Assembly: GCA_038207625.1 (NCBI GenBank)
Contig: JBBQZO010000010.1
Span: forward strand, 62,001-126,000
DNA: 64,000 nucleotides
From: JBBQZO01 sp038207625
Lineage (GTDB): Bacteria > Pseudomonadota > Gammaproteobacteria > Burkholderiales > Burkholderiaceae_D
Direction of reading: 5' to 3'
Shown here: piece after piece, positions 9,508 through 17,351 of the stretch
Position numbering within the stretch: position 1 is the stretch's first letter
How the letters are laid out: the number at the start of each line of letters is the position of its first letter
Program-made: the position numbers and the translations under genes
Notes under the pieces: generated by a model
Databases searched by the model: none
Seen by the model: the letters and a program-made list of their open reading frames with translations, nothing else
Told to the model about the DNA's origin: nothing

Positions 9508-9711
9508 ATGCCAGCATCCCCACCCGACAACGATCCAGCGCCAGACGAGCCACACATGCCGGAACCGGAAGACTGCTGCCGCAGTGGATGCGTGCCGTGC
9601 GTCTACGACCTGTACGACGACGCGCTGGCGCGTTACCGGCTGGCTCTGACGGCTTGGGAGGCGCGCGCGGCGCAGCGCGCAAAGCCTGGCCGCAAACGCA
9701 CCACCCACTAA
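9508..9711 (+). CDS. Oxidoreductase-like domain protein (small, Cys-rich)
   Basis: 67 residues. The central block PEPEDCCRSGCVPCVYDLY is the hallmark of the small oxidoreductase-like domain, also found at the N terminus of some eukaryotic oxidoreductases. Four clustered cysteines suggest metal or redox chemistry, but its function is not established. The start is either the ATG at 9508 or the internal ATG at 9556; no strong ribosome site decides. It stands alone between the TonB receptor and the convergent CHRD gene. Confidence 0.75.
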   Translation: MPASPPDNDPAPDEPHMPEPEDCCRSGCVPCVYDLYDDALARYRLALTAWEARAAQRAKPGRKRTTH

Positions 9712-9842
9712 GCATCGCGCCAGCGCCGCTCCAAACAGCACGGCGTCACCCGCGCGCGCGCCGTTTGCAAGGCACGAGCTGCCAGAGCAGCGCGCGCATC
9801 GCCCGGATGCGGCGTGTCGGGAATGCCTGTCGAAGCAGCCCG

Positions 9843-10451
9843 TCAGACTGACGCGACAGCGCGGGTGCGCCGCCCGCGCCAAGCGCTCACGCCCAACAAG
9901 CCGACCCCTAGCATCAACCAGCTGGCCGGTTCCGGCACCGGGGCCAGAAAGCCCCGTATCTCGCCGCCAGTGGCCGCCGTCGTATGAATATTGAGGTAGC
10001 TGCGTCCGCTGGCAAGCCCGTCCAGCAGTGCCAGTTCAGCGCCGGCCGTCGTGCCGCCGTTGGCGGTGATGAAACTCGGATTGTACGTGGCCGCCGAGAG
10101 CAGACTGAAGCTGGCCGCATAGCTGCCCACATGGACCCCGAGTGGAAAGCCGGGAAAGGTGGGCAAGGCGGTGGCGACCGAGGCCGTACCGAGCAGCGGC
10201 AGCGCCGTGCAGCAATGGATATGCGAGGCCGTGGTGGTGCCGACCAGGTCGGCAAATGACATGCTCAAATACATCGTGTTGGCCACATCGTCGATGATCA
10301 CCGTGGCCGTGCCATTGCCCGGCGAAGCATTCGGCGGCGACTCGGCCGGTCCGCTCATGACGGTCGCGTATTGCAGTACGGTGGCGTTGGTCAGCGGTGC
10401 GGCCGACAACAGCGCTGCGGTCAGCGCAACGACAAGCATGGATTGTTTCAT
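9843..10451 (-). CDS. CHRD domain protein with PEP-CTERM sorting signal
   Basis: 202 residues from the ATG at 10451, with AGGAGA upstream. A signal peptide (about residues 1-24) is followed by a CHRD domain (residues 27-165: SGPAESPPNASPGNGTATV, SHIHCC, LNIHTTAATGGEIRGFL). The C terminus is a PEP-CTERM anchor: VPEPASW, a hydrophobic stretch, then RGRRTR. PEP-CTERM tails are cut by an exosortase/archaeosortase enzyme and go with exopolysaccharide-rich envelopes. No exosortase is in the window. Divergent from gluQ. Confidence 0.88.
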   Translation of the reverse strand: MKQSMLVVALTAALLSAAPLTNATVLQYATVMSGPAESPPNASPGNGTATVIIDDVANTMYLSMSFADLVGTTTASHIHCCTALPLLGTASVATALPTFPGFPLGVHVGSYAASFSLLSAATYNPSFITANGGTTAGAELALLDGLASGRSYLNIHTTAATGGEIRGFLAPVPEPASWLMLGVGLLGVSAWRGRRTRAVASV

Positions 10452-10711
10452 CGAAGGTCTCCTGGAGAAAGTGAATCGCCGCGCGCTGGGCGTGTATGCC
10501 ACGCCGCTGGGGCCTCCCCGTGGAGACGCCGCGATCGCCGCGATGAATGGGTTTAACGGTCAGATTACGTGGCGCGCCGCGCTCAACCATTGATCCATTC
10601 CAGAGGTGCGCGCCAAACGTGCCGCCCATGCGCGGCGCGATTGACGACATCGCCACAGTTGGCGATACTGCCGTTCAGGCCTTTGACGTGGCCGCCCACT
10701 ACCTCACTTCC

Positions 10712-11614
10712 ATGCTCCGAAACACCGTCTACGCCGGGCGTTTTGCGCCCTCTCCGAGCGGCCCCTTGCACCTGGGCTCGCTGGTGGCCGCGCTGGCCAG
10801 CTATCTGGACGCCAAGGTGCATGACGGGCGCTGGCTGGTGCGCATCGAAGACGTCGACGGGGCCCGCCTGGCCGCCGGCGCCGAGCATGCGATTCTGGGC
10901 GCGCTGGCGCGTTGCGGCATGCACTGGGACGGCGCGGTGGTGCGCCAGAGCGAACGACTGGCGCTGTACCAGACGGCGCTCGAGCGACTGGGCGATCTGG
11001 TCTATCCCTGCGCGTGCACGCGCAAGGAAATCGTCGACTCACAGCACAGCGCCGGCCAGCTCGCCCATCCCGTGTATCCCGGCACCTGCCGCCACGGCGT
11101 GCCCGACGGCAAGCACGCGCGCGCACTGCGTCTGCGCGTGCCGCACCAGGCGCCACACCAGGTCGCGTTCGTCGACCGCTGGCACGGTCCCGTGTCGCAA
11201 AACCTGAGCGAGGCGGTGGGCGACTTCGTGGTGCGGCGCGCCGACGGTTTCTGGGCCTATCAGCTGGCGGTGGTGGTGGACGATCACGCGCAAGGCGTCA
11301 CCCACGTGGTGCGCGGCGCCGACCTGCTCGACTCGACGCCGCGCCAGTTGTACCTGCAACAATTGCTGGGCATCACGGCGCCGCACTATCTGCACGTACC
11401 GGTGGTCACCAACGGGGCCGGCGAGAAACTGTCCAAGCAAAACGGTGCACAGGCGTTTGACGCCGGCCTCGCGCAACACCAGTTGCTGCCGAGCGCGCTG
11501 CTGCCGGCCGCGCGCCGCCTCGGCCTGGATCTGCGCGCGGGCACACTCGATCAATTCTGGCGCCAGGCAGTGCCGGCCTGGGAACTGCTGCTGCGCCAGC
11601 GCCCCATCCCATAG
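10712..11614 (+). CDS. gluQ: Glutamyl-Q tRNA(Asp) synthetase
   Basis: 300 residues from the ATG at 10712; the longer open frame upstream has no family match. It is a truncated class I glutamyl-tRNA synthetase lacking the anticodon-binding domain. It has the HIGH-type motif HLGS (20-23), the KMSKS-type motif KLSKQ (239-243) and a zinc site (C100, C102, Y122, C126). GluQRS attaches glutamate to queuosine at position 34 of tRNA(Asp). It appears to be monocistronic. Confidence 0.95.
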   Translation: MLRNTVYAGRFAPSPSGPLHLGSLVAALASYLDAKVHDGRWLVRIEDVDGARLAAGAEHAILGALARCGMHWDGAVVRQSERLALYQTALERLGDLVYPCACTRKEIVDSQHSAGQLAHPVYPGTCRHGVPDGKHARALRLRVPHQAPHQVAFVDRWHGPVSQNLSEAVGDFVVRRADGFWAYQLAVVVDDHAQGVTHVVRGADLLDSTPRQLYLQQLLGITAPHYLHVPVVTNGAGEKLSKQNGAQAFDAGLAQHQLLPSALLPAARRLGLDLRAGTLDQFWRQAVPAWELLLRQRPIP

Positions 11615-11679
11615 GCGGGGACGGCACGGTTATAATTGCCGATTGATGAAGTTAGGTATTTTAACAATGCGAGGCAAGC

Positions 11680-12420
11680 ATGGCAGATCAGGAAGTCGCG
11701 AAGCACACCAAGAACGTGTTTGCCATTGTCGGCAACAAGCAGCACGGGATCTGGCACAAGGTGCGCGAGATCGCGCTGGAAATCCTTGTCATCGTGTTTG
11801 CCGTCAGTGTCAGCATCTGGCTGCACAGCCTGGGCGAGCACTACCACGAGCAACAGCAGGTAAAAGCATTTATGCTCGGCCTGAAGCAGGATCTGGCCAG
11901 CGACGTGCGCCAGGTCGACGAGATCGTCAAGGCTTACCACGGCTACGATGCCAACTTCAAATACCTGGCCGCGCTCGCCCCCGGCGCGCCGGTCGAGCAG
12001 GACAAGTTCGACGCCGCCTACCAAAGCGTCAACAACAACTATATCTACACGCCCCAGCTGAGTCGCTACGAAGGCTTCAAATCGAGCGGCAAGCTGACCG
12101 ACATCGAGAACACCGTCCTGCTCGAAAAAATCGTCGACCTGTATCAACGCGCCATACCGGAAATGCGTTACTCACAGGGTGGCTGGATGAACCGCCAGGC
12201 TAAATTGCAGGAGTACCTGGACCGCGCGCTGGACGCGCCGGCCGGGACCGATCCGCGCTATGCCTTGATCACCGCGCCGCGCGGCAAGCGCCTGTGCGAA
12301 AGAATGGTCAGCGTCGCGCAGTTGTACGAGCGCTACCAGAACATCGCCACGCTAGGCAAACAGATCATCAAGCAGATCGATTTGATCTATCCGGCCGAGC
12401 CTGCGGCCGGCGCCCACTGA
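11680..12420 (+). CDS. Membrane-anchored protein of unknown function (DUF6090-like layout)
   Basis: 246 residues. A cytosolic N-terminal stretch of about 28 residues precedes one transmembrane helix (ALEILVIVFAVSVSIWL, about 30-48). A largely helical extracytoplasmic region follows, with EQQQVKAFMLGLKQDLASDVRQ near the membrane. This layout resembles DUF6090-type proteins found in many environmental bacteria, but the assignment is by pattern only. No catalytic motif was seen. It is 65 bp from gluQ and convergent with the M56 gene. Confidence 0.7.
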   Translation: MADQEVAKHTKNVFAIVGNKQHGIWHKVREIALEILVIVFAVSVSIWLHSLGEHYHEQQQVKAFMLGLKQDLASDVRQVDEIVKAYHGYDANFKYLAALAPGAPVEQDKFDAAYQSVNNNYIYTPQLSRYEGFKSSGKLTDIENTVLLEKIVDLYQRAIPEMRYSQGGWMNRQAKLQEYLDRALDAPAGTDPRYALITAPRGKRLCERMVSVAQLYERYQNIATLGKQIIKQIDLIYPAEPAAGAH

Positions 12421-12466
12421 CACAGCGCGGCCGCACCCGGCGGCGCCGTGCAAGGCCAGTTACAGC

Positions 12467-13735
12467 TTAGTTGAGTGTCCAGATGTACTGCAGCTTGACT
12501 GGCATGTCGGCGGCCTTGCCGTCGACCGTGCCAGGCTTGAAATGGCATAGTGCGATGCCATTCTGGGCCGCCTCGTCAAGCGCGGCGAAGCCGCTCGACT
12601 TATGCACCTTGGACGAGCGCACCGCGCCGCCGGCATCGACCACAAACTCCAGCGTGACCGTGCCCGTTTCCTTGTTGGCCAGGGAGGCCGCCGGCCAGAT
12701 CGGCTTGGCGCAGCTGCTAAAGTCTGCCAACGGCTTGACCACTTGTTTGCCTTCCTGATCGGTCGGCACGGCGCCGTGCGCGAGCACGGCCACGCAGGCC
12801 AGCGCCAGACCAAACATCGGAATGGCCGCTTTCCAGTTCAGGGCCGCGGTATCAGGGCGTACTAATCGTTTAATGCGTGACATCAGGTGTCCTCCATTTG
12901 CCGCTTGGGCGAGGTGGTGCGATGAGAACTGGAGTTTTTCCAGTTCAGAAAGAGCAAGAGCCAGGCGCCGCGGTTCGCCCAGTATTCTTGCCGCGAAATC
13001 GTCGGCGATGTGTTCACGTTCGCGCCGGATCTGGCCGGAAATCCACCACACCGCCGGATGATAGAACAGCACAATCTCGATCATGTTTTGCAACAGGTTG
13101 ATCAGGTAATCGTGGCGCCGGATGTGCGCCATCTCATGCGCCAGCAACGCTTCGAGCAGCTCGGGCGGCATGCCGCAAACCAGGCTGGCGGGCAGCAGCA
13201 GCAGCGGGCGCCACAGGCCGGCCGTCAGCGGGCTGGCCAGATCGGCCACCACCCGCACCGTCACCGCGCGGGCCACGCCAAAGCGCTGCGCCAAGTGCGT
13301 CGCGCGGGCCTGCCAGTGCGGGTCGGCCACGCCGATCTCGCCGCGCCCGACCCGCCCTACCCACACCAGACCAAGCGCCATGCGCAGCGCCAGCATGGCC
13401 GCGCAAATGGCCCAGCCGCACACGATCCAGTGCAGCGAGCGGCCAAGGCCAAGCGTGAGCACCGTGCCTACCCCGGCCATTGCCTGCGGCACCAGCATCG
13501 CGGCCAAGCCGTCGCCGGAGGTCGGCGCCCCCAGGCCTTGCGCCAGTTCCAGCAGCGGCAGCGCCACACACAGCACCAGCGCGGCACACGCCAGCGCATA
13601 GCGCTGCTCCGCACTAGCGCGCCGCATCAGCGCGAGCAGCAGCGCCGTGGCGCAGCCGACCACCGCGCCCTGCCACAGAAAATGCAACAGAGTCCAGCCG
13701 AGCACGCCGATCAAGGACGCGGCGGGCGCGCTCAT
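12467..13735 (-). CDS. M56-family membrane metallopeptidase with C-terminal TonB-like domain (BlaR1-type)
   Basis: 422 residues. Several hydrophobic segments (about 8-36, 46-65, 100-125) flank a gluzincin-like domain with HEMAH at 200-204 and the downstream glutamate in REREHIADD. Another membrane helix lies near residue 295. Residues about 325-420 form a TonB C-terminal-like domain (TGTVTLEFVVDAGGAV, LDEAAQNGIALCHFKPGTVDGKA) in place of the penicillin-binding sensor of BlaR1. Its start overlaps the BlaI gene by 4 bp (ATGA), so the two are translationally coupled. By family analogy it senses an envelope signal and triggers loss of the BlaI repressor. Confidence 0.88.
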   Translation of the reverse strand: MSAPAASLIGVLGWTLLHFLWQGAVVGCATALLLALMRRASAEQRYALACAALVLCVALPLLELAQGLGAPTSGDGLAAMLVPQAMAGVGTVLTLGLGRSLHWIVCGWAICAAMLALRMALGLVWVGRVGRGEIGVADPHWQARATHLAQRFGVARAVTVRVVADLASPLTAGLWRPLLLLPASLVCGMPPELLEALLAHEMAHIRRHDYLINLLQNMIEIVLFYHPAVWWISGQIRREREHIADDFAARILGEPRRLALALSELEKLQFSSHHLAQAANGGHLMSRIKRLVRPDTAALNWKAAIPMFGLALACVAVLAHGAVPTDQEGKQVVKPLADFSSCAKPIWPAASLANKETGTVTLEFVVDAGGAVRSSKVHKSSGFAALDEAAQNGIALCHFKPGTVDGKAADMPVKLQYIWTLN

Positions 13736-14115
13736 GGCTGATCGTCCTGCAAGATGCGTTCGATCTCGGCGCGCTCCTTCTTGCTGATGTTGGTGCGCAG
13801 CGCGGCCAGCACCAGCGCCTTGGCCGAACCGGAAAACGCCTTCTGGATCAAATCCTTGAGCAAACTCGTCTGCAAGCTGTCCTGCGCCTGGGCCGGCGCG
13901 TAGATGTGCGAACGCTGGTTCTCGTCGCGGATCAGCAAGCCTTTCGCGTGCATGATCTGCATCAGGCGCAGTACCGTCGCGTAGCTGACGTCGGGGCGCT
14001 CAAGCAGAATTTTCTGATGCACCTGCTTGGCCGTGCAGGCGCCCATCGGCCAGAGCACCTGCAACAAGTCCAGTTCGGCTGCGGTGGGTTTGGGAATGTC
14101 GTTTTGCGCGCTCAT
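13732..14115 (-). CDS. BlaI/MecI/CopY-family transcriptional repressor (paired with M56 peptidase)
   Basis: 127 residues from the ATG at 14115 (MSAQNDIPKPTAAELDLL); the frame extends 14 codons upstream but there it overlaps the operator region. Winged-helix domain to about residue 75, then the dimerisation tail. It is very similar to the solo BlaI protein at 6706-7086. The stop overlaps the M56 start (ATGA). Two TAGA-N8-TCTA inverted repeats lie 35 and 144 bp upstream, pointing to autorepression of the pair. Confidence 0.9.
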   Translation of the reverse strand: MSAQNDIPKPTAAELDLLQVLWPMGACTAKQVHQKILLERPDVSYATVLRLMQIMHAKGLLIRDENQRSHIYAPAQAQDSLQTSLLKDLIQKAFSGSAKALVLAALRTNISKKERAEIERILQDDQP

Positions 14116-14149
14116 CAAATCGTCTCGCCAGAAATATTCACACGCCAGG

Positions 14150-14165
14150 TAGAACAATCAATCTA
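14150..14165. promoter_or_regulatory. Putative BlaI-type operator, site 2
   Basis: TAGA-ACAATCAA-TCTA, extended by one pair to GTAGA...TCTAC. It lies 35 bp upstream of the paired blaI start codon. Same half-sites and spacing as the sites at 6664 and 14259. Confidence 0.55.
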
Positions 14166-14258
14166 CGTGGCGCGCTGTGAAGAATTGTCTTTCGTACGGA
14201 GAAATTCTCGAGTGATATCGAGAAAAGCCCCATCAACAGCGAGCTATCGTACGCAACA

Positions 14259-14274
14259 TAGACAATGATGTCTA
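14259..14274. promoter_or_regulatory. Putative BlaI-type operator, site 3
   Basis: TAGA-CAATGATG-TCTA. Here the inverted repeat is longer, TAGACA / TGTCTA around ATGA. It lies about 145 bp upstream of the paired blaI start, between blaI and the 3' end of alkB. Confidence 0.55.
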
Positions 14275-14341
14275 CATAAATTTCAGACAAGTTCACAGTA
14301 ACTTCTGGCGCGCTTGAAAACGATCAAGCGGGTGAAACGGG

Positions 14342-15535
14342 TCAGCCTGCTGCCTGCCTGTCGGCGGGCGCCTCGGCCATCGCATAGCGGCGCATCAGGC
14401 GCGCGCGCTGGCCGGGCTGGAAGTTTATCCGGCGCACGTCGCCATCGACGGCCGCGAGCAGCCGCCGGTCCATCAGCGCGAACCACAGCGGTGGAAAATA
14501 GGCCATGATGAACATGCCGAAATAGCCGCTGGGCAGCGTTGGCAGGCGCGGAAAATGGCGCAGGCACTGGTAGCGCCGGCTGGCATGCGCGTGATGGTCG
14601 GAGTGGCGCTGCAGGTGAAACAGGATCCAGTTCGACAGCGCGTGATTGCTGTTCCACGAGTGGTGCGGCTGGCATATCTCAACCTTGCCATTCGGCCCGG
14701 TCTGGCGCAGCAGGCCGTAGTGTTCGATGTAGTTGGCCGACGTCAGCTGGAAGTTGGCCCAGAACGCCATCGGCACCAGAAACAGCAGGATCGCCGGTCC
14801 CAGCCAGACGGCCAGCGCCAGCCACAGCGCCAGCGTCACGGCCAGCGGTTGCAGCACCTCGTTGTCGACGCTCCAGCTCGACTGTCCCAGTTTGGCCAGG
14901 CGCTGCTGCTCGAGCAGCCAGGCGCGCCGCAGCGCACCGGGCATTTCGCGCAGCACGAAGCGATAGATGCTCTCGCCCATGCGCGAGGAGGCCGGATCGA
15001 TCAGCGTGGCGACATCGCGATGGTGGCCGCGATTGTGCTCGACGTAGAAATGGCCGTAGGCGGTGGGCGCGAGCACCAGCTTGGCCAGCAGGCGCTCGAG
15101 TGCGCTGCGTTTGTGCCCCAGCTCGTGGCCGACGTTGATGCAAAAGCCGCCCATGATCCCGGTCGACAGCACCACCGCCAGCACGCTGTACCAGGGCAGT
15201 GCGTGGCGCGCCACGAACCAGGCGGCGAACACGATGCAGCCCCACAGGATGGGCACCAGCGCATAGGTGATGCGCCGGTAGTAAGGGTCGGCGTCGAGCC
15301 CGGCGACGGCCGACTCGGGCGGATTGCTGCGATCCTCGCCCAGCCACAAGTCCAGCAGCGGCAGCAGTGTGTAGACAAACACCAGCGGCAGCCACAGCAC
15401 CCACGGGCGCGCCAGCCACAGGTAGACCAGCGGGCCGCAGCCCAGCAGCGCCGGCACCAGCAGGGACAATAGCCAGGAATGGCGTTTCGGGTCGCGATAG
15501 GCGCTCGGCGGGATGGTCGGGGACGCTGCTGTCAT
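14342..15535 (-). CDS. alkB: Alkane 1-monooxygenase (AlkB-type integral membrane non-haem diiron)
   Basis: 397 residues from the ATG at 15535 (MTAASPTIPPSAYRDPKR), chosen because homologues start close to this YRDPKR segment; another ATG at 15568 is possible. All AlkB signatures are present: HELGH (137-141), HNRGHH (167-172), NYIEHYG (268-274) and LQRHSDHHA (308-316). About six hydrophobic helices hold the diiron site at the cytoplasmic face of the inner membrane. The enzyme hydroxylates terminal carbons of alkanes using rubredoxin as electron donor. No rubredoxin or rubredoxin reductase gene is in the window. Divergent from an AraC regulator. Confidence 0.93.
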   Translation of the reverse strand: MTAASPTIPPSAYRDPKRHSWLLSLLVPALLGCGPLVYLWLARPWVLWLPLVFVYTLLPLLDLWLGEDRSNPPESAVAGLDADPYYRRITYALVPILWGCIVFAAWFVARHALPWYSVLAVVLSTGIMGGFCINVGHELGHKRSALERLLAKLVLAPTAYGHFYVEHNRGHHRDVATLIDPASSRMGESIYRFVLREMPGALRRAWLLEQQRLAKLGQSSWSVDNEVLQPLAVTLALWLALAVWLGPAILLFLVPMAFWANFQLTSANYIEHYGLLRQTGPNGKVEICQPHHSWNSNHALSNWILFHLQRHSDHHAHASRRYQCLRHFPRLPTLPSGYFGMFIMAYFPPLWFALMDRRLLAAVDGDVRRINFQPGQRARLMRRYAMAEAPADRQAAG

Positions 15536-15572
15536 GGTCGGGCTCGCAAGGATCAATGGAGCCTTCATCGTG

Positions 15573-15584
15573 CCAGCATGCTGG
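15573..15584. promoter_or_regulatory. 12-bp palindrome between alkB and araC-type gene
   Basis: CCAGCATGCTGG is a perfect palindrome in the short intergenic region between the divergent alkB and AraC-family genes. It is a candidate regulator site, supported only by symmetry and position. Confidence 0.3.
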
Positions 15585-15650
15585 TGCGTCGCACACCGCG
15601 AAAGACGCCAAGGAATCGTCATATTGTGACACACTGGGGGCATTCCCACT

Positions 15651-16697
15651 GTGATTGTGCTCCCGATGTCACCACCTGCCCCGCCAGCGCCGGCCGCGTT
15701 CCATCCGACCTATCCGAAGCTGCTGCATGCGCTGCTGCGCGCGCACGGCCACGACGCGCACGCGGCGTTGCAGGAAGCCGGTTTGTCGATGGAACGCCTG
15801 CAAAAGGATGAAGCTTTCGTCGATGCGGTGCAGATGCAGGCGCTGATTGCGCGCACCATCGCGCTGACTGCGCGCCCGGACATCGGGCTCGAGTTTGGCC
15901 TGCTGGCGCAAGTATTCATGCACGGGCCGGTCGGTTACGCGGCCGTGGCCAGTGCCACGCTGCGCCAGGCGGTGTCGGTGCTGGCGCGCTTTGCCAGCCT
16001 GCGCATCGGCGCGGTGCGCATTGAGCTGGCGGTGCGCCAGCGCGACACCGATCTGGTCGTCGTCGAATTGCTGGACATGGGGCCGGCGCGCGTGGTCATG
16101 CTTGAGGCGATCGTCACGGTGCTGGCGCGCCTGCTGCAAACGCTGAGCGGCCAGCCGTGCGCCGACGTCGAGTACTTCCTGCCGTGGCCGCGCCCGACTT
16201 GGGCCGCGCAGTATGCACGCGGGTTGGCCGGCGTGTGCCACTTCGATGCGGATCGCCTGGTGCTACGCCTGCCCAGCACGCTGCTCGACAGCGCCTGCCT
16301 GACCGCCGACGCCGACGCGTTTGCCGCCGCGTGGCAGGACTGCGAGCGCAAACTGGGCCAGCAGCAGGCGGCCAGCCCGCTGTGTGCGCGCCTGCGCGCA
16401 CGCCTGCAGCGCTGCGACGGGCATTACCCGACGCTGGCCGTGCTGGCCGACGAGATGGCGCTATCGACGCGCAGCCTGATGCGCAAGCTCAAGGCCGAAG
16501 GCAGCTGTTACCAGGACATCCTCGACGAGGTGCGCTGTGAGCTGGCGCGCTGGCACCTGCTGCATACCGACGCGAGCATCGAGGCGATCGCCGAGCGGCT
16601 GGGCGTGCAGGACACGTCCAACTTCAGCCGCAGCTTCCGGCGCTGGAGCGGCCTGTCGCCGTCGGCGTTTCGCGCCAGCGGGCGTGCTGCCCGCTAG
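15651..16697 (+). CDS. AraC/XylS-family transcriptional regulator, likely of alkB
   Basis: 348 residues if the GTG at 15651 is used; the ATG at 15666 gives 343. Residues about 20-200 form the ligand-binding domain of the OruR/ArgR type (arabinose-binding-like). Residues about 240-345 are a double helix-turn-helix AraC domain (LADEMALSTRSLMRKLKAEG; IEAIAERLGVQDTSNFSRSFRRWSGLSPSAFR). XylS/AraC regulators such as AlkR of Acinetobacter activate neighbouring alkane hydroxylase genes. The divergent layout with alkB makes the same role likely here. No clear ribosome site settles the start. Confidence 0.88.
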   Translation: MIVLPMSPPAPPAPAAFHPTYPKLLHALLRAHGHDAHAALQEAGLSMERLQKDEAFVDAVQMQALIARTIALTARPDIGLEFGLLAQVFMHGPVGYAAVASATLRQAVSVLARFASLRIGAVRIELAVRQRDTDLVVVELLDMGPARVVMLEAIVTVLARLLQTLSGQPCADVEYFLPWPRPTWAAQYARGLAGVCHFDADRLVLRLPSTLLDSACLTADADAFAAAWQDCERKLGQQQAASPLCARLRARLQRCDGHYPTLAVLADEMALSTRSLMRKLKAEGSCYQDILDEVRCELARWHLLHTDASIEAIAERLGVQDTSNFSRSFRRWSGLSPSAFRASGRAAR

Positions 16698-16699
16698 CG

Positions 16700-17131
16700 T
16701 CAGCGGCGCGCCGGCAGCAAGCCGCGCGCCCACGCCAGCAATTGCGGCGCCTGCATGACGCCGCTCTGACGACCTATCTCGCGCCCGCCCTGAAACAGCA
16801 GCAAGCTGGGAATGCTGCGGATGGCAAAGCGCGCACTGGCCAGCGGCGCGGCGTCGCTGTCGACTTTGACGAAGCGGATCTCGGGCGCCAGCCGGGCCGC
16901 CTGTTCGAACTGCGGCGCCATCGCGCGGCACGGCCCGCACCAGGCGGCCCAGAAGTCGACCAGCACCGGCAGCTCGGTGCTGGCCAAAAACTTGGGCAGC
17001 GCCGCGTCGCCCAGCGCCACCGGAACGGGCGCCATCAGCGCCTGCGCGCATTTGCCGCACACCGGCTCGTCGTTCAGGCGCTCGTCGGCGATCCGGTTGG
17101 TGGCGCCGCAGGCGGGACAGACTAGATGCAT
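16700..17131 (-). CDS. trxC: Thioredoxin 2 (zinc-ribbon thioredoxin)
   Basis: 143 residues from the ATG at 17131, with AGGAG upstream. An N-terminal zinc ribbon (CPAC at 5-8, CGKC near 25-28) precedes a thioredoxin fold with the active site WCGPC. Thioredoxin 2 reduces cytoplasmic disulfides under oxidative stress. It sits 13 bp after the DUF2892 gene as the last member of the MFP-RND-DUF2892-trxC run, so it is probably induced with the pump. Its stop is 2 bp from the convergent AraC gene. Confidence 0.93.
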   Translation of the reverse strand: MHLVCPACGATNRIADERLNDEPVCGKCAQALMAPVPVALGDAALPKFLASTELPVLVDFWAAWCGPCRAMAPQFEQAARLAPEIRFVKVDSDAAPLASARFAIRSIPSLLLFQGGREIGRQSGVMQAPQLLAWARGLLPARR

Positions 17132-17144
17132 GAAAAACTCCTGG

Positions 17145-17351
17145 TTAGTCGGGCTTAAAACCGACGGCACGCATGATGCGTTCCATCAGACACCATTTGG
17201 TAAATCCGCTTTGCAGCAGATTGGCGCCCACGAAAGCGGTGAAGGCCAGCCACCAGGTGTTGACGAACACGGGGCTGCCGGGCACACCGAGCGCCAAGCT
17301 TACCAAAATAAAGCAACCTGCGATGATACGTACCATTTGCCAGCTAGTCAT
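17145..17351 (-). CDS. DUF2892 (YgaP-type) inner-membrane protein
   Basis: 68 residues with two transmembrane helices (MVRIIAGCFILVSLAL and WWLAFTAFVGANLLQSGF) and the family's Cys-containing tail TKWCLMERIM. DUF2892 is the membrane part of E. coli YgaP, a rhodanese controlled by the ArsR-type regulator YgaV; the rhodanese domain is absent here. Its ATG overlaps the RND stop (ATGA), so it is coupled to the pump. Function is unknown; a link to sulfane sulfur or redox is an inference. Confidence 0.85.
   Translation of the reverse strand: MTSWQMVRIIAGCFILVSLALGVPGSPVFVNTWWLAFTAFVGANLLQSGFTKWCLMERIMRAVGFKPD

Noticed and set aside
12467..14115. Beta-lactamase regulatory locus (blaI-blaR1 controlling a resistance gene)
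   Set aside because: The M56 protein lacks the penicillin-binding sensor domain and no beta-lactamase gene is in the window.
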